This document shows, in pieces, positions 7,778 through 16,853 of a stretch of 64,000 nucleotides of DNA. Both the position numbers and the translations under genes were made by a program. A model generated the notes under the pieces. The model had not been told where the DNA came from, did not search any database, and worked only from the letters and a program-made list of their open reading frames with translations. The DNA comes from Bhargavaea ginsengi (GTDB taxonomy: Bacteria; Bacillota; Bacilli; Bacillales_A; Planococcaceae): NCBI RefSeq assembly GCF_900109165.1, contig NZ_FNZF01000004.1:124001-188000 (forward strand), written 5' to 3'. Numbering within the stretch: the stretch's first letter is position 1; each line of letters opens with the position of its first letter.

Positions 7778-8686
7778 CTCCCCCGCCCCTTTCCGGGTAC
7801 GGCGCATTTTCCACAGGTCTTCTGCTGCGCCTGATCCGAAGAGGACACCGGTGACAATCAGTATAAGGCCGAGGAAATGACGGATGGTGATAACTTCACC
7901 GAGGAACAGCGCTGATCCGAGAAGTGCGACGAGTGTGTTCAGGTTCATAAATATCGCTGCTTTTGTCGGGCCGGCCTGTCCGACGGAATAGTTATAAAGC
8001 AGGTGGCTGATGGCGGTGCCAAATAACGCACTCAGTCCAAAGATCAGCCAGAACGTCGGCGGGACTTGGCCGAACGCGGCAAGTTCTCCCGGTTCGGTGA
8101 ACAAGCTGATGACGAATAAAGTGGAGCCACCGATCAGAAGCATGTAGGCGGTCAGCAGCCGAGGGTCGAGTGTCGCAGCTGCTTTCGACACAATCAGGAA
8201 GCTCAGCACCTGAGTGGCGATGGACAGGAAGATGAATACATCGCCCTGAGAAATGCCAGACATCCCCCCTCCCGCAAGAACGACGGAGCTGACACCGATA
8301 AGTCCAAGCAGGACGCCTAGCCACTGCAGCTTCGACGGGAACACGCGGATCAGCAGCGAGGAAAACACTGCGGTCAGGAACGGACCGGTGCCGAGGATGA
8401 GGGCGGCATTGGTGCCAGAGGTCATCGTAAGCCCAGCGTTTAGGAAATAGTGGTGTGCAACGACATTCAGCAACATGCCCGGGATGATATAAATCCATTC
8501 TGAACGGCGCGGAAGCCGGATGATTTTCATGGCCGACAGGATGATGAAGACGGCTACCCCCGCGGTGGAGATCCGGAGGGATGTCATCGTGACGGGCCCT
8601 ACAAACTCAAGCAGATACTTCAGCATCGGGAGGTTCAGCCCCCACATGAACATCACGAGGGTCAGCATCACATAAATCTTCCACAT
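7754..8686 (-). CDS. EamA/DMT-superfamily transporter
   Basis: 310 aa with ten predicted membrane spans in two EamA halves (about 6-135 and 150-285). Both halves have the short loop and small-residue-rich helices typical of the drug/metabolite transporter superfamily, including MWGLNLPMLKY at the start and GEVITIRHFLGLILIVTGV at the end of the second repeat. Export of amino acids or metabolites is the usual role; substrate cannot be told. ATG with AAAGGAAG upstream. The C-terminal tail is basic (RRTRKGAGER), and its last codons and stop merge into array B, which suggests the array has grown into or from the gene end. Confidence 0.85.
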   Translation of the reverse strand: MWKIYVMLTLVMFMWGLNLPMLKYLLEFVGPVTMTSLRISTAGVAVFIILSAMKIIRLPRRSEWIYIIPGMLLNVVAHHYFLNAGLTMTSGTNAALILGTGPFLTAVFSSLLIRVFPSKLQWLGVLLGLIGVSSVVLAGGGMSGISQGDVFIFLSIATQVLSFLIVSKAAATLDPRLLTAYMLLIGGSTLFVISLFTEPGELAAFGQVPPTFWLIFGLSALFGTAISHLLYNYSVGQAGPTKAAIFMNLNTLVALLGSALFLGEVITIRHFLGLILIVTGVLFGSGAAEDLWKMRRTRKGAGERNVDGVV

Positions 8687-8768
8687 GGACCGGTCTTCCT
8701 TTCCTCAGCCTGCAAGGCATGATCTTTCATAGCTGTAAGTATAGCAGACCGGGAAGAAGCCGCCGCAC

Positions 8769-8793
8769 AAAAAAGCCCGCCAAGACGGCAGGC
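8769..8793 (-). terminator. Terminator of the DnaQ-like exonuclease gene
   Basis: Stem GCCTGCC/GGCGGGC followed by TTTTTTG on the minus strand, directly after the stop. Confidence 0.85.
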
Positions 8794-8796
8794 CAT

Positions 8797-9414
8797 TTAC
8801 CCGATGATGCCAAGGCAGTGCTGATAAAGCTTGGCTGTGACGAGGCAGTCGCCGACGGCATCGTGTGCGTCGTGCTCCAGCTTCAGATATTTGCTCAGTG
8901 TCGTCAGCTTGTGATCAGGTGTTTCGGTGATGACTTTACGTGACAGTTGCACTGTATCAATAACCGTGTATTCCGGGATCTGGATGCCGTGCAAGTCTTC
9001 TATGGCATAAAGGAACCCCATATCAAATGCGGCATTATGTGCGACAAGCGGAAGATCTCCGATAAAGTCGATCAGTCCACCGATGACATCATCGATCACC
9101 GGAGCATTCTTCACGGATTCATTTGTGATGCCGGTCAGCTGGGTGATTCTCGGTGAGATATGGCGCTTCGGATTGACGAGTGTCTCAAATGTGCCGGTTT
9201 TCTCGTGGTCCTTGTACTTGACCGCCCCGATCTGGATGATCTGGTCAGCGCCTGAACGGAATCCGGTTGTTTCAAAATCCAGGACTACATAGCTTGCGGC
9301 TTTCCTCACAGAAGTCTTGTATCGTCTCGGCCGCCTCGGCGGCCGTGCCTGTTTGCGTTGCTGACGGATTTTCTCTTCCAGCAGAGTTTCCACTTCCCGC
9401 CTCGGGTTTACCAT
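8797..9414 (-). CDS. DnaQ/epsilon-like 3'-5' exonuclease (DEDDh)
   Basis: 205 aa. Exo I motif VVLDFETTGF (D46, E48), Exo II LVAHNAAFDMGFL and Exo III HDAVGD give the full DEDDh set of metal-binding residues. Residues 1-40 are very basic (RQQRKQARPPRRPRR), so it may bind nucleic acid. Homologues in Firmicutes are annotated as PolC-type or epsilon-like exonucleases and act as stand-alone proofreading or repair nucleases. Single gene with its own terminator; start ATG behind GGCGGTGG. Confidence 0.88.
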   Translation of the reverse strand: MVNPRREVETLLEEKIRQQRKQARPPRRPRRYKTSVRKAASYVVLDFETTGFRSGADQIIQIGAVKYKDHEKTGTFETLVNPKRHISPRITQLTGITNESVKNAPVIDDVIGGLIDFIGDLPLVAHNAAFDMGFLYAIEDLHGIQIPEYTVIDTVQLSRKVITETPDHKLTTLSKYLKLEHDAHDAVGDCLVTAKLYQHCLGIIG

Positions 9415-9502
9415 AGGTATCCACCGCCTTCTGTCTAGTACTCTTCTATTTCCGTTTCCGTGGTAATGTAATCATATTGTAATATTTATTTTCCCAAGAA
9501 GA

Positions 9503-9533
9503 AACCGTTCCGGCTGATTTACCCGGAACGGTT
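9503..9533 (-). terminator. Terminator of the S8 protease gene
   Basis: 11-bp stem AACCGTTCCGG/CCGGAACGGTT just after the protease stop; T-rich on both flanks. Confidence 0.85.
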
Positions 9534-9544
9534 CTTGGTTTTTT

Positions 9545-12500
9545 TTATCTTTTTGCCGTGAAAGTGCCCGGGCCATCCGCCTTGAATGTTCCGATGTCGC
9601 CTTTCACTTTCAGTTTGTACGTTTTGCCGCTGTCACTATCGCTGACAGTCAGTTTGTTCGTCTTCTGGATGCCGCTCAAGTCAACCGGTATGGAGACATC
9701 AACCTTCTGTTTGCCGGTGTCGATGTTGTTGCCTTCTGCATCAACAAAGTGGACCGAGTACACTTCAGAGATGGCATTCTCCTCAGCCGAATCTTCCTTG
9801 CCGAGTGCGACCGTGACATCGCCTGCAGCCGAAAGCTGGCTGACCGTTTTCTTGTCAAAGACGAAACCGGCATCGCCACTTTGTACAGTCAGGCCTTTTT
9901 TAGCGTCGGCGATCTGACTGATTTGAGCCGCAGTCAGTGCCACTTCCGCTGCCCCTTCAAATTCAGGGACGTTTACAACCACTTCATTGGAAGATTTGTT
10001 TTCGAGCTGTTCTTCGAGTTCATTGTCCGGAACCGTGATCACCGGCTCCTCTTCTTCAGGTGCTGTGTAAATTACCGTGGATGCCGAATTGCCGGCCGCA
10101 TCTTCTACGATGAGGCGCGCTGCTTGTCCCGCTCCAAGCTTTTCGCCAAGGTCTACCAAGAAGCTGCCGTCTTGTCCCAGTGTGACCGCTTCTGTCGCAA
10201 CGACTTCCTCGCCGGATACAACTTGAACTTTAGCGTTCAATTTCGAATTCAAATCATAGTCCAGACCATAAGGTACAAGGACATTCTTGTAGTCGACGTA
10301 CTTGTCGACTACCCGGCCGGTGACAATCGGGCCATCCGCAGAGGATTCCACAACAGGTTCAGTGGACTTCACGAAAACCGGTCCGACGTAGTCACTGACA
10401 ACCGGAGGAATGCCGGATGCCGTCAGGCCGGTAAGATCGATTGTGTATACACCTTCAGGGATAGCAGCCTGCTCTTCGCCGTCCCATGGCATATAGGTGC
10501 CGCCGATATTCAGGGTATAAGCGCCGGCCGGAAGCGAGCTCCCAGCATGGAGATAGCCGATATAACCATCGCCATAAGGACCGCCTTCAGGGTCCTGGAT
10601 ATCCCAGAGTTCAATATAGTTGGTGCCGAGGTCACCCGTGATCTTGAACGACAGCAACGCCGAGTCGTTCACACCGTCCCCGTTAAACGACAGGTCTGTG
10701 CCCGAAATGTCCATGTACTCGATGGCTGTCGCGCTGTCAGGTCCGAACGAGGCAGCGAACGGCAGCGAGAGTTCGGCTTCCGGACCGGTGATGTGGACAT
10801 AACCGAGCAGCTCGTCGCCCGCTTCTGCCTCTGCCTGAGGTGCAGTCAGCGTGACCGTAAGTTCTTCCTCGCCGTTAAGCGTGAAATTCGACTTGTCCAC
10901 GGTGACTGCCGCATCGCCGAACGCTTTCGTCGTCTGGACAGTGACGGTGTAGTTGCCTCCCGCTCCTGCCACATCTTTCACTTTGACGGTCTTTGAAACT
11001 TCCACATCTGCTTCGGCAACCTGCTGGAGTTTGCCGAATGTGATGGTTCCTTTGATGTTGTCGACGATCGTGCCCTGTCCGTCCGCATCTGCCTTGTCAT
11101 AGGAATAGGCGAGCGCTTCAGGGAAGGCTGCTTCATAAGGCTGGACGCGTCCTGCCCCCTGGGAGAACACATCATATGCCTTCGTGTCGAGAAGCTTTGC
11201 CGTGTTGGATAGTGACACTTTCACATCGAACGGTGTCCATCCGGGGTTCGCCTGCTGGACAAGTGCCGCAATTCCCGCAATGTGAGGCGTCGCCATCGAC
11301 GTGCCTGTCTTGCGTGCGTATGCCTGGCTGTAGTCGGCATCCGGTACATCCGTCTTGTAGGCCGGGATGGCCGACATGATGTTCGTGCCTGGTGCTGTTA
11401 CGTCCGGCTTGATGTCGAAGTCCGGTGTCGACGGTCCGCGTGAGCTCGAGTCGTTTACCTGATCGCCCTCTGACATTTGTGTCAGGACGTTGCCGAAAGT
11501 AACCGTGCCTTCTCCATTTCCGATCGCCGAGCGGAAGGCTTCTCCGTCCGTCTGGCTCATGTCGAAGGTCGGGATGTATTCGAAGTCGCTGCCGAGATAC
11601 GTCCCGGAAGCATCAGGCGCATTCGTGCCGCCTGCGAAGTTGTGGATCAGGACTGCAGCAGCCCCGTGCTTTTTCGCCGCTGCAATCTTGTCCACGAACG
11701 GGATATCACCGCGCGAGACAAGTGCCACTTTGCCGTTTACATCAAGGCCGGTATAACTGGCATCCGACCCGGTTCCAGGGATGGCGACAACTGCGAATTC
11801 ACCTTCAAGCTGTGATGCCGTATCAGCGCCGAAAGTGGTTGCCATAAGATTCATAGGTACCTCGGCATGATATTCTCCTGCGGACATGCGGACATCAGCA
11901 GAAACTGTTTCTTCCGGCTTTGTCGTATTGCCGACCGCTATGCCGAGTGTTGCGGTGGCCGGTGTGCCCATCGTGCCCCGGTTCGGTCCGGAGTTCCCGG
12001 TCGCGACAACCGCGATCGTGCCCTGCAGCATCGCGTTGTTGATGGCAAATGAATCTGCGGAGATGGATGTGTTGCCTCCGCCGCCAAGGGAAAGGTTAAT
12101 GACATCCATGCCGTCCTCGACCGATTGCTCAATCGCCGCGATGATCCAGGACGTTGCACCGCTGCCGTACGCGCCGAGGACGCGGTAGGCATGAAGCTCG
12201 ACATCCGGCGCGATGCCCTTGATGCCGTATTCGTTGTTTCCGGCAGCCGCAATAGTGCCGGCCACGTGCGTGCCGTGTGACGTGTAGAACGAACTGCCCT
12301 GCGCGTTGAATTCCGGCTTGTGATTCGGCCGGTCAAGCGGCGTGGTCTCCATCGGGTCGCGCTTGTCGCGCGGACGTGCGTAGTCCGAGGAATCCGGCAC
12401 GAAGTTCCATCCGCCTGCGTAATTTTCACTGAAATCCGGATGGTGATAGTCGATTCCTGTATCAAGAACCCCTACTTTGATTCCCTCTCCGGTGAGTCTC

Positions 12501-13102
12501 TCATTCCACAGGCGTTCAATTCCGAGGAAAGTGTTCGTGGAATCCATTTGGATATCCGCCTTACCGTCCTTGGACGGCACTTCCATCGCTTCGCGGACAA
12601 CATCCGGTTCCACGACTTTGACTCCCGGAACATCGAGCAGCTTCTCGAGGTCGTCAGCCTTGACGGTCGCCGCAAATCCGTTCAGCACCGTTTCATAGGC
12701 GTAGCCTTCTTTGACAAGCAGCTTGGCAGCATTCATCGTCTTCTTGGCATGCTGCTGTTCCGCTTTGATGGCGTGAACCTGCTTGGCCCGTTCGGATGCC
12801 TGGTACGGAAGTTTCTTCAGCTTTTTCTTGCCTTCCGCAACTGCAATCGGTTCTTCAGATAACTGAATGATGACATTCACCTCTTGCTGTCCTTCCAGCT
12901 CCCGCAAATCAGGATGCAGCTGAGGCAGGCCGTTCCTTGCACTGTCCTGCATTGCGATGGCCATTTTCTGTTGCATGACCGCATCGCTCTGACCTGTTGC
13001 AGGCTTCTGTAATTCAGCAAATGCGCCTGTCGGCAAGATCAGCGACAGGACCATCAGCAAAATCATGAAAATTATGGGCCTGCGTCTTTTTGTCCCCTCC
13101 AA
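9545..13102 (-). CDS. Secreted Vpr-like S8 (subtilisin) serine protease, 1185 aa
   Basis: Signal peptide at 1-29 (PIIFMILLMVLSLILPTGAFA), inhibitor I9-type propeptide about 70-170, then the subtilase domain. Catalytic triad: Asp214 (GVLDTGID), His276 (SHGTHVAG), Ser602 (GTSMATPH); oxyanion Asn370 (TGNSGPN). A protease-associated insert lies at about 420-540. The C-terminal 500 residues are beta-rich Fn3-like and other extracellular modules, including two EEEP acidic linkers; no LPXTG. Closest in architecture to Vpr of B. subtilis, a minor extracellular protease. The start is TTG with AGGGGGAGAG 3-4 nt upstream. A 9-bp dyad between promoter and start suggests repression. Monocistronic. Confidence 0.93.
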   Translation of the reverse strand: MEGTKRRRPIIFMILLMVLSLILPTGAFAELQKPATGQSDAVMQQKMAIAMQDSARNGLPQLHPDLRELEGQQEVNVIIQLSEEPIAVAEGKKKLKKLPYQASERAKQVHAIKAEQQHAKKTMNAAKLLVKEGYAYETVLNGFAATVKADDLEKLLDVPGVKVVEPDVVREAMEVPSKDGKADIQMDSTNTFLGIERLWNERLTGEGIKVGVLDTGIDYHHPDFSENYAGGWNFVPDSSDYARPRDKRDPMETTPLDRPNHKPEFNAQGSSFYTSHGTHVAGTIAAAGNNEYGIKGIAPDVELHAYRVLGAYGSGATSWIIAAIEQSVEDGMDVINLSLGGGGNTSISADSFAINNAMLQGTIAVVATGNSGPNRGTMGTPATATLGIAVGNTTKPEETVSADVRMSAGEYHAEVPMNLMATTFGADTASQLEGEFAVVAIPGTGSDASYTGLDVNGKVALVSRGDIPFVDKIAAAKKHGAAAVLIHNFAGGTNAPDASGTYLGSDFEYIPTFDMSQTDGEAFRSAIGNGEGTVTFGNVLTQMSEGDQVNDSSSRGPSTPDFDIKPDVTAPGTNIMSAIPAYKTDVPDADYSQAYARKTGTSMATPHIAGIAALVQQANPGWTPFDVKVSLSNTAKLLDTKAYDVFSQGAGRVQPYEAAFPEALAYSYDKADADGQGTIVDNIKGTITFGKLQQVAEADVEVSKTVKVKDVAGAGGNYTVTVQTTKAFGDAAVTVDKSNFTLNGEEELTVTLTAPQAEAEAGDELLGYVHITGPEAELSLPFAASFGPDSATAIEYMDISGTDLSFNGDGVNDSALLSFKITGDLGTNYIELWDIQDPEGGPYGDGYIGYLHAGSSLPAGAYTLNIGGTYMPWDGEEQAAIPEGVYTIDLTGLTASGIPPVVSDYVGPVFVKSTEPVVESSADGPIVTGRVVDKYVDYKNVLVPYGLDYDLNSKLNAKVQVVSGEEVVATEAVTLGQDGSFLVDLGEKLGAGQAARLIVEDAAGNSASTVIYTAPEEEEPVITVPDNELEEQLENKSSNEVVVNVPEFEGAAEVALTAAQISQIADAKKGLTVQSGDAGFVFDKKTVSQLSAAGDVTVALGKEDSAEENAISEVYSVHFVDAEGNNIDTGKQKVDVSIPVDLSGIQKTNKLTVSDSDSGKTYKLKVKGDIGTFKADGPGTFTAKR

Positions 13103-13119
13103 AATCTCTCCCCCTATCC

Positions 13120-13147
13120 AAAATGTTCATACTATGTGGAACATTTT
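13120..13147 (-). promoter_or_regulatory. Perfect dyad upstream of the S8 protease, possible operator
   Basis: AAAATGTTC, 10 bp, GAACATTTT: perfect 9-bp arms, about 18 bp before the TTG start and just downstream of a TATATT-like -10. The position is right for a repressor site. Confidence 0.5.
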
Positions 13148-13271
13148 TAATATAGCATAGGAGTTTAAAGGAAAATAAGAGATTTTTCATGCCGGACTTT
13201 CGGACTATTCCATGCCTTTTACCGGCTCTATGGCACATCTGAACCAAGACGCTCTTTATTTATTTCGGGAC

Positions 13272-13320
13272 ACAAAAAATAAACCTTTGGACCCTTTTTC
13301 CGGCACGGGTCCAAAGGTTT
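13272..13320 (-). terminator. Terminator of the DUF421 gene
   Basis: 14-bp perfect stem AAACCTTTGGACCC/GGGTCCAAAGGTTT with T-runs on both sides; overlaps the stop codon. Confidence 0.9.
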
Positions 13321-14047
13321 ACTTTTTTAGTTTGGGCTGCTTCAGTGTGACATCCAATGTCCCGTCCTCCTGCAGCTGTGCAAAAAAGACTTGATCTGAA
13401 CGTGACACCCCGTGTTTGCTGATTTCCTCAAGAAGCCATTCTTCGTTTAAGCCGTATAACTTGAGATTTTTCCGGTTGACCCTTCCGTCCGCGATGATTT
13501 CCGAGGGCATGTATTGGGGAGGGCCTCCTCCTACTTTAATGTCCTTTTTGGTGGCAGGAAGCTTGTCGACTTTCTGAAGAACGCTCAGTGCACCGTTTGT
13601 TTCCAGGACAGCATACTGAACGTCTTTAGTGGAAAATACCCCGGCTTCCCGAAGCATCATGTTCAAATCATCCAAGTGCAGCTGGACGGATTTCATCGCA
13701 TGTTCATCAACACGTCCTTCCCTGATCAGAATGGTTGGCTGGTTATCGAGAAATGCCCTGCTGCTGCCCCATTTCAGGGTGATGAAGCTTAGCATCACCG
13801 TCAGCAGTGTCCAGGTGACAAGCGAGACCAATCCGTTCCAGAATGGCGTTTCGCTTTCCCCGGCAATGTTTCCTGCAATCGATCCGATCGTAATTCCCGT
13901 AATGTAATGGAAAAATGTCAGCTGGCTCATCTGCTTTTTCCCAAGAAGCCTTGTCAGAAGCAGCAGAACCGCAAATGCCATCGTTGATCGGGTGACCATC
14001 TCCCAAAAATGGACACTGTCCCACCCTTCTCCCCATCCATCAAACAT
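13319..14047 (-). CDS. DUF421 (YetF-family) membrane protein
   Basis: 242 aa. Three membrane spans in the first 90 residues (RSTMAFAVLLLLTRLLGKKQMSQLTFFHYI, then GLVSLVTWTLLTVMLSF), followed by a cytoplasmic domain with NQPTILIREGRVDEHAM, LHLDDLNMMLREAGVFSTKDVQYAVLETNG and the C-terminal extension of the longer YetF/YdfR group. Function unknown in detail; the family is linked to spore or stress phenotypes in Bacillus. ATG behind AAAGGGTG. Single gene with its own terminator. Confidence 0.85.
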   Translation of the reverse strand: MFDGWGEGWDSVHFWEMVTRSTMAFAVLLLLTRLLGKKQMSQLTFFHYITGITIGSIAGNIAGESETPFWNGLVSLVTWTLLTVMLSFITLKWGSSRAFLDNQPTILIREGRVDEHAMKSVQLHLDDLNMMLREAGVFSTKDVQYAVLETNGALSVLQKVDKLPATKKDIKVGGGPPQYMPSEIIADGRVNRKNLKLYGLNEEWLLEEISKHGVSRSDQVFFAQLQEDGTLDVTLKQPKLKK

Positions 14048-14112
14048 GCAGACGCACCCTTTCCCTGTTATCTTCCTCCCATTCTGCCGTTCTTTTATTG
14101 GTTTTATTCCAT

Positions 14113-14145
14113 TAAAAAGACCACTGCACCAATGTGCAGCGGTCT
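14113..14145 (-). terminator. Terminator of the general-stress gene
   Basis: Stem AGACCNCTGCAC/GTGCAGNGGTCT followed by TTTTTAAT on the minus strand. Confidence 0.85.
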
Positions 14146-14161
14146 GTCCCGTCTGTACCGA

Positions 14162-14755
14162 TTATAGAGGGTCGTTGAACCGGTTGCGGTCTGCCGGATT
14201 GACCGAGTCATCCAGCCGGTCAGTAGTGGCAGCTGATTCGTCGATCCGTGTACGGCCCGTTGTAAATGTTGTCTCATCTCTAAGTGTGCTTCCCGTCGTG
14301 AAGCCCGTGTCTTCGACGCTGGCATTACGGTCAACGAGGACAAGAATCTTGCCTTCGTTAAAATACGTCTCGTAGCGCTCTGCCTCGTCTTCCGGTACGC
14401 CCATGCCGATCAGAGCACCGGCAAGGCCCCCGACTCCCGCACCTGCAGCCGCTCCGGTGAGTCCGGCAACTACAGGACCAGCAGCAACGATCGGCCCGAT
14501 ACCCGGAATCGCCAATGCTCCAAGGCCGGCAAGCACACCGCCGAGTCCGCCCAATACGCCGCCGGTCGCAGCGCCGGTTGCAGCACCTTCGGCAGCCTGT
14601 GTGCCGGTCTCTTCTTCAATCGCTTCCACATCATCATTGTTTTTGGATATAACGGAAATGTCTTCTGAAGTGTAACCCTGGCGTTTCAGATCCTCGATTG
14701 CATCAATCGCTTCCTGTTCGTTGTTGTAATAACCTACTACTCTACGTTCAGTCAT
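14162..14755 (-). CDS. General stress protein, YflT-like domain with glycine-rich insert
   Basis: 197 aa. N-terminal 45 residues (RRVVGYYNNEQEAIDAIEDLKRQGY, ISVISKNN) form the YflT/heat-induced stress domain. Residues 60-120 are a Gly/Ala-rich stretch (GAATGGVLGGLGGVLAG) like the glycine-zipper-type insert common in these proteins, followed by GMGVPEDEAERYETYFNEGKILVLV and a Thr/Asp-rich tail. A good SigB promoter lies 36-60 bp upstream, which agrees with the family being in the SigB regulon. Cytoplasmic or membrane-associated; molecular role unknown. Confidence 0.87.
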   Translation of the reverse strand: MTERRVVGYYNNEQEAIDAIEDLKRQGYTSEDISVISKNNDDVEAIEEETGTQAAEGAATGAATGGVLGGLGGVLAGLGALAIPGIGPIVAAGPVVAGLTGAAAGAGVGGLAGALIGMGVPEDEAERYETYFNEGKILVLVDRNASVEDTGFTTGSTLRDETTFTTGRTRIDESAATTDRLDDSVNPADRNRFNDPL

Positions 14756-14790
14756 TTTCCTAACGCCTCCTTTAGCAGTCTAGTTTGAGG

Positions 14791-14815
14791 TTACCCGCTC
14801 AACAGAGGGATAAAC
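14791..14815 (-). promoter_or_regulatory. SigB-type promoter of the general-stress gene
   Basis: On the minus strand GTTTAT, 13 bp, GGGTAA, very near the SigB consensus GTTTAA-N12-14-GGGWAW, and correctly placed before a YflT-like gene. It follows the terminator of the preceding gene directly. Confidence 0.8.
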
Positions 14816-14844
14816 AAAAAGAGCCGCCCGCTAACGCGGACGGC
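14816..14844 (-). terminator. Terminator of the HlyD-family operon
   Basis: Stem GCCGTCCGC/GCGGGCGGC with a TTAG-type loop, followed by TCTTTTTG on the minus strand. Confidence 0.85.
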
Positions 14845-14860
14845 GTTTGGTTAAATTCGA

Positions 14861-16168
14861 TTATCTGAACAGAATATAACGCGTGTAATCGCGCCAGTCA
14901 TGCGCTTTCCATTCTTCCTTGGACGGCCATTCAAATGGCATCGGAAGAATGGTCGCAGGCGGCGAGATATTCCGGTCGTAGATCGGTCCTGTGATCACAA
15001 AGTCACCCGCATACAGGTTGTCCGTGATGACGCTTTGTCCCTTCCAGTCAAACGGAGTGATGACCGGTACACTGACTGCATACCCATCTCCGTCGATGAC
15101 AGTGACGATCGCTTCGTCCCTGTACTTGCCGGTAAGGGCATCCGTCTTCACCGCGACGGCATCGAATGCCTCTTGAGTGTAAACGACTGCGTTGACATTG
15201 TTCGCGAACGGCAGCGTACTGACATCTTCATTCGGTAGGACCCTCACCTCATAGTAGGCAAGCGGATTGCTGACATCCCGGTTGTCGAGGCTACGGTAGG
15301 TATCGAGCCACTTCGACTCCGGTGCCTCTACTTCCGCAATTGAATACACACTGCCTTCAATCGCAGCATCCAGGCCTGGAGCCTGAATGAACACGCGGTC
15401 CCCTTGCTGGATGTCCTGCCACTCCTCGCCGGACGCATACGTCAGAATCGTCCGTTCGGAAGAATATACATCAACTGCCAGCTGCTCACCCTGCCGGTGG
15501 ACTTGGGCCACAGTGCCTTCGACCGGGCTGAGCAGAGAAGGGGATTCCCCGCTTTGCTCCAACTGGGCCTCGACGACCGTCAGCTGGCGTCTGATGTCCG
15601 CAAGCTGATTTTCTACAGCGGTGATGGCATGTGCGTAAGCACCTTCCTGTGGTACATCGACATTGACATCGACGCTCAGGTCGACGATCGGGCTGTCGTT
15701 GTCAACAGAACTTCCACTGTTTCCGAATCGTTCGTTCGTGTTGGAGTTGGATCGCGAGCCCGACTGTGAAGAACGGCGTTCCCGCTCCAGCTGGCTCAGT
15801 GTGGACTCAAGTTCCCGCTCCTGGGCCTGAAGCGCATTCTGTTCGGACTGCCACACAGAACGCTGGCCTTCCATTCGGCCGGCATCCAGTTTCGCGATCG
15901 GCTGCCCTGCCGTGACCTGCTCCCCCTCCTGGACGAGCCATTCCTCGACAGTCGCCTCTTTGTCGACATAAGCGGTATAGACCATATCCGGAACAACGAA
16001 CGCTTCCTTGGCCAGTTTCTCGGCGTAGTCGGCAGCGACCATGCGCTCCGTTTCAGGCGCATAGACATATTTCGGGATCAGGCTCTTCTGCCCGTATAGC
16101 AGCATGAGGTTTGTTGCGATAAAAGCGGTGACGGCTACCGCCACGGCGATATTCCCAAGCTTATTCAA
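14861..16168 (-). CDS. HlyD-family membrane fusion protein
   Basis: 435 aa. One N-terminal membrane anchor (LGNIAVAVAVTAFIATNLMLLYG), a split biotinyl-lipoyl-like domain (ATVEEWLVQEGEQVTAGQPIAKLDAG and SPVEGTVAQVHRQGEQLAV), a coiled-coil hairpin (about 90-125 and 185-215) interrupted by a Ser/Asn-rich loop, and a C-terminal barrel. GTG 16177 lies directly on the ribosome site, so TTG 16168 (8 nt after AGGAGG) is the better start. It overlaps the stop of the upstream membrane gene by 8 nt. No ABC ATPase or permease is adjacent, so this is an orphan MFP pair; role unknown. Confidence 0.85.
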   Translation of the reverse strand: MNKLGNIAVAVAVTAFIATNLMLLYGQKSLIPKYVYAPETERMVAADYAEKLAKEAFVVPDMVYTAYVDKEATVEEWLVQEGEQVTAGQPIAKLDAGRMEGQRSVWQSEQNALQAQERELESTLSQLERERRSSQSGSRSNSNTNERFGNSGSSVDNDSPIVDLSVDVNVDVPQEGAYAHAITAVENQLADIRRQLTVVEAQLEQSGESPSLLSPVEGTVAQVHRQGEQLAVDVYSSERTILTYASGEEWQDIQQGDRVFIQAPGLDAAIEGSVYSIAEVEAPESKWLDTYRSLDNRDVSNPLAYYEVRVLPNEDVSTLPFANNVNAVVYTQEAFDAVAVKTDALTGKYRDEAIVTVIDGDGYAVSVPVITPFDWKGQSVITDNLYAGDFVITGPIYDRNISPPATILPMPFEWPSKEEWKAHDWRDYTRYILFR

Positions 16169-16853
16169 CCGTCCCACCTCCTCCGAAAAGCTCCGTGAAC
16201 AGCCTCTCCGCAGGAATCATGCCGTAAAGCGAGACTGCAAGCGCCATCAGCACCTGGAGGCCAAGCAAAATCCACAACAGGCTCCGGCCGGCTTCAGGCA
16301 GCAGCTGGCGGATAAACCGGAACTGGTAAGCCACGACAAGCGCGGTCCCGACACTGAGCTGGTTCAGAAAGAAGATCAGGAACGGATACGTCAGGAATGT
16401 CGATGCAAGCGGCCCGAATGACAGCGGTGAAACCGGCGTCGCAGCCCCGCTGATCAGGAATATCGCAAAAATGACCGCTTTCTCGAGAAGCAGGATCGCT
16501 GTCACAAACAGTTGCAGGACGACGAGCTTCCGGTATTCGACATTTGTCAGCTTATGTAGGATGAACGCGACGCCATACACATGGAACGCCGTATAAAGGA
16601 CGGACAGCAGAATGGCAGCTAAAAGCGTGAGGATCCGCCTGAGGGCGAACGTTTCTTCGCCGCCTGTCACGGCGATCGGCGTGAGTCCGCGCGTCCCGAT
16701 GCCCCACATGTCCATCAGGGCGTACAGGACGGCAGCAGACAGGAATAATCCGGCGACCCGCCAGCGGAAGCCTTTCATTGCGCTCCCTTCCATCCGGTCT
16801 GTCAGTTCCCGCTGATTCAGCAGGAAGCGCCAGAATTTGAAATCAAAGAACAT
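16161..16853 (-). CDS. Polytopic membrane protein, Yip1-like, partner of HlyD protein
   Basis: 230 aa from ATG 16853 (AAGGG upstream; a TTG 18 bp earlier is an alternative). Five to six hydrophobic segments: AGLFLSAAVLYALMDMWG, LTLLAAILLSVLYTAFHVYG, VVLQLFVTAILLLEKAVIFAI, STFLTYPFLIFFLNQL and LLWILLGLQVLMALAVSLYG. The arrangement resembles Yip1-domain proteins often found beside HlyD-like proteins in Bacillales. The stop overlaps the next gene, so translation is coupled. Function unknown; I cannot show transport activity from sequence. Confidence 0.75.
   Translation of the reverse strand: MFFDFKFWRFLLNQRELTDRMEGSAMKGFRWRVAGLFLSAAVLYALMDMWGIGTRGLTPIAVTGGEETFALRRILTLLAAILLSVLYTAFHVYGVAFILHKLTNVEYRKLVVLQLFVTAILLLEKAVIFAIFLISGAATPVSPLSFGPLASTFLTYPFLIFFLNQLSVGTALVVAYQFRFIRQLLPEAGRSLLWILLGLQVLMALAVSLYGMIPAERLFTELFGGGGTVE

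Noticed and set aside
7612-7857. Open frame translating array B
   Set aside because: It overlaps the DMT gene's end in another frame and lacks a ribosome site.
9749-10996. 415-codon frame antisense to the S8 protease
   Set aside because: Shadow of a GC-biased real gene; no ribosome site or domain.
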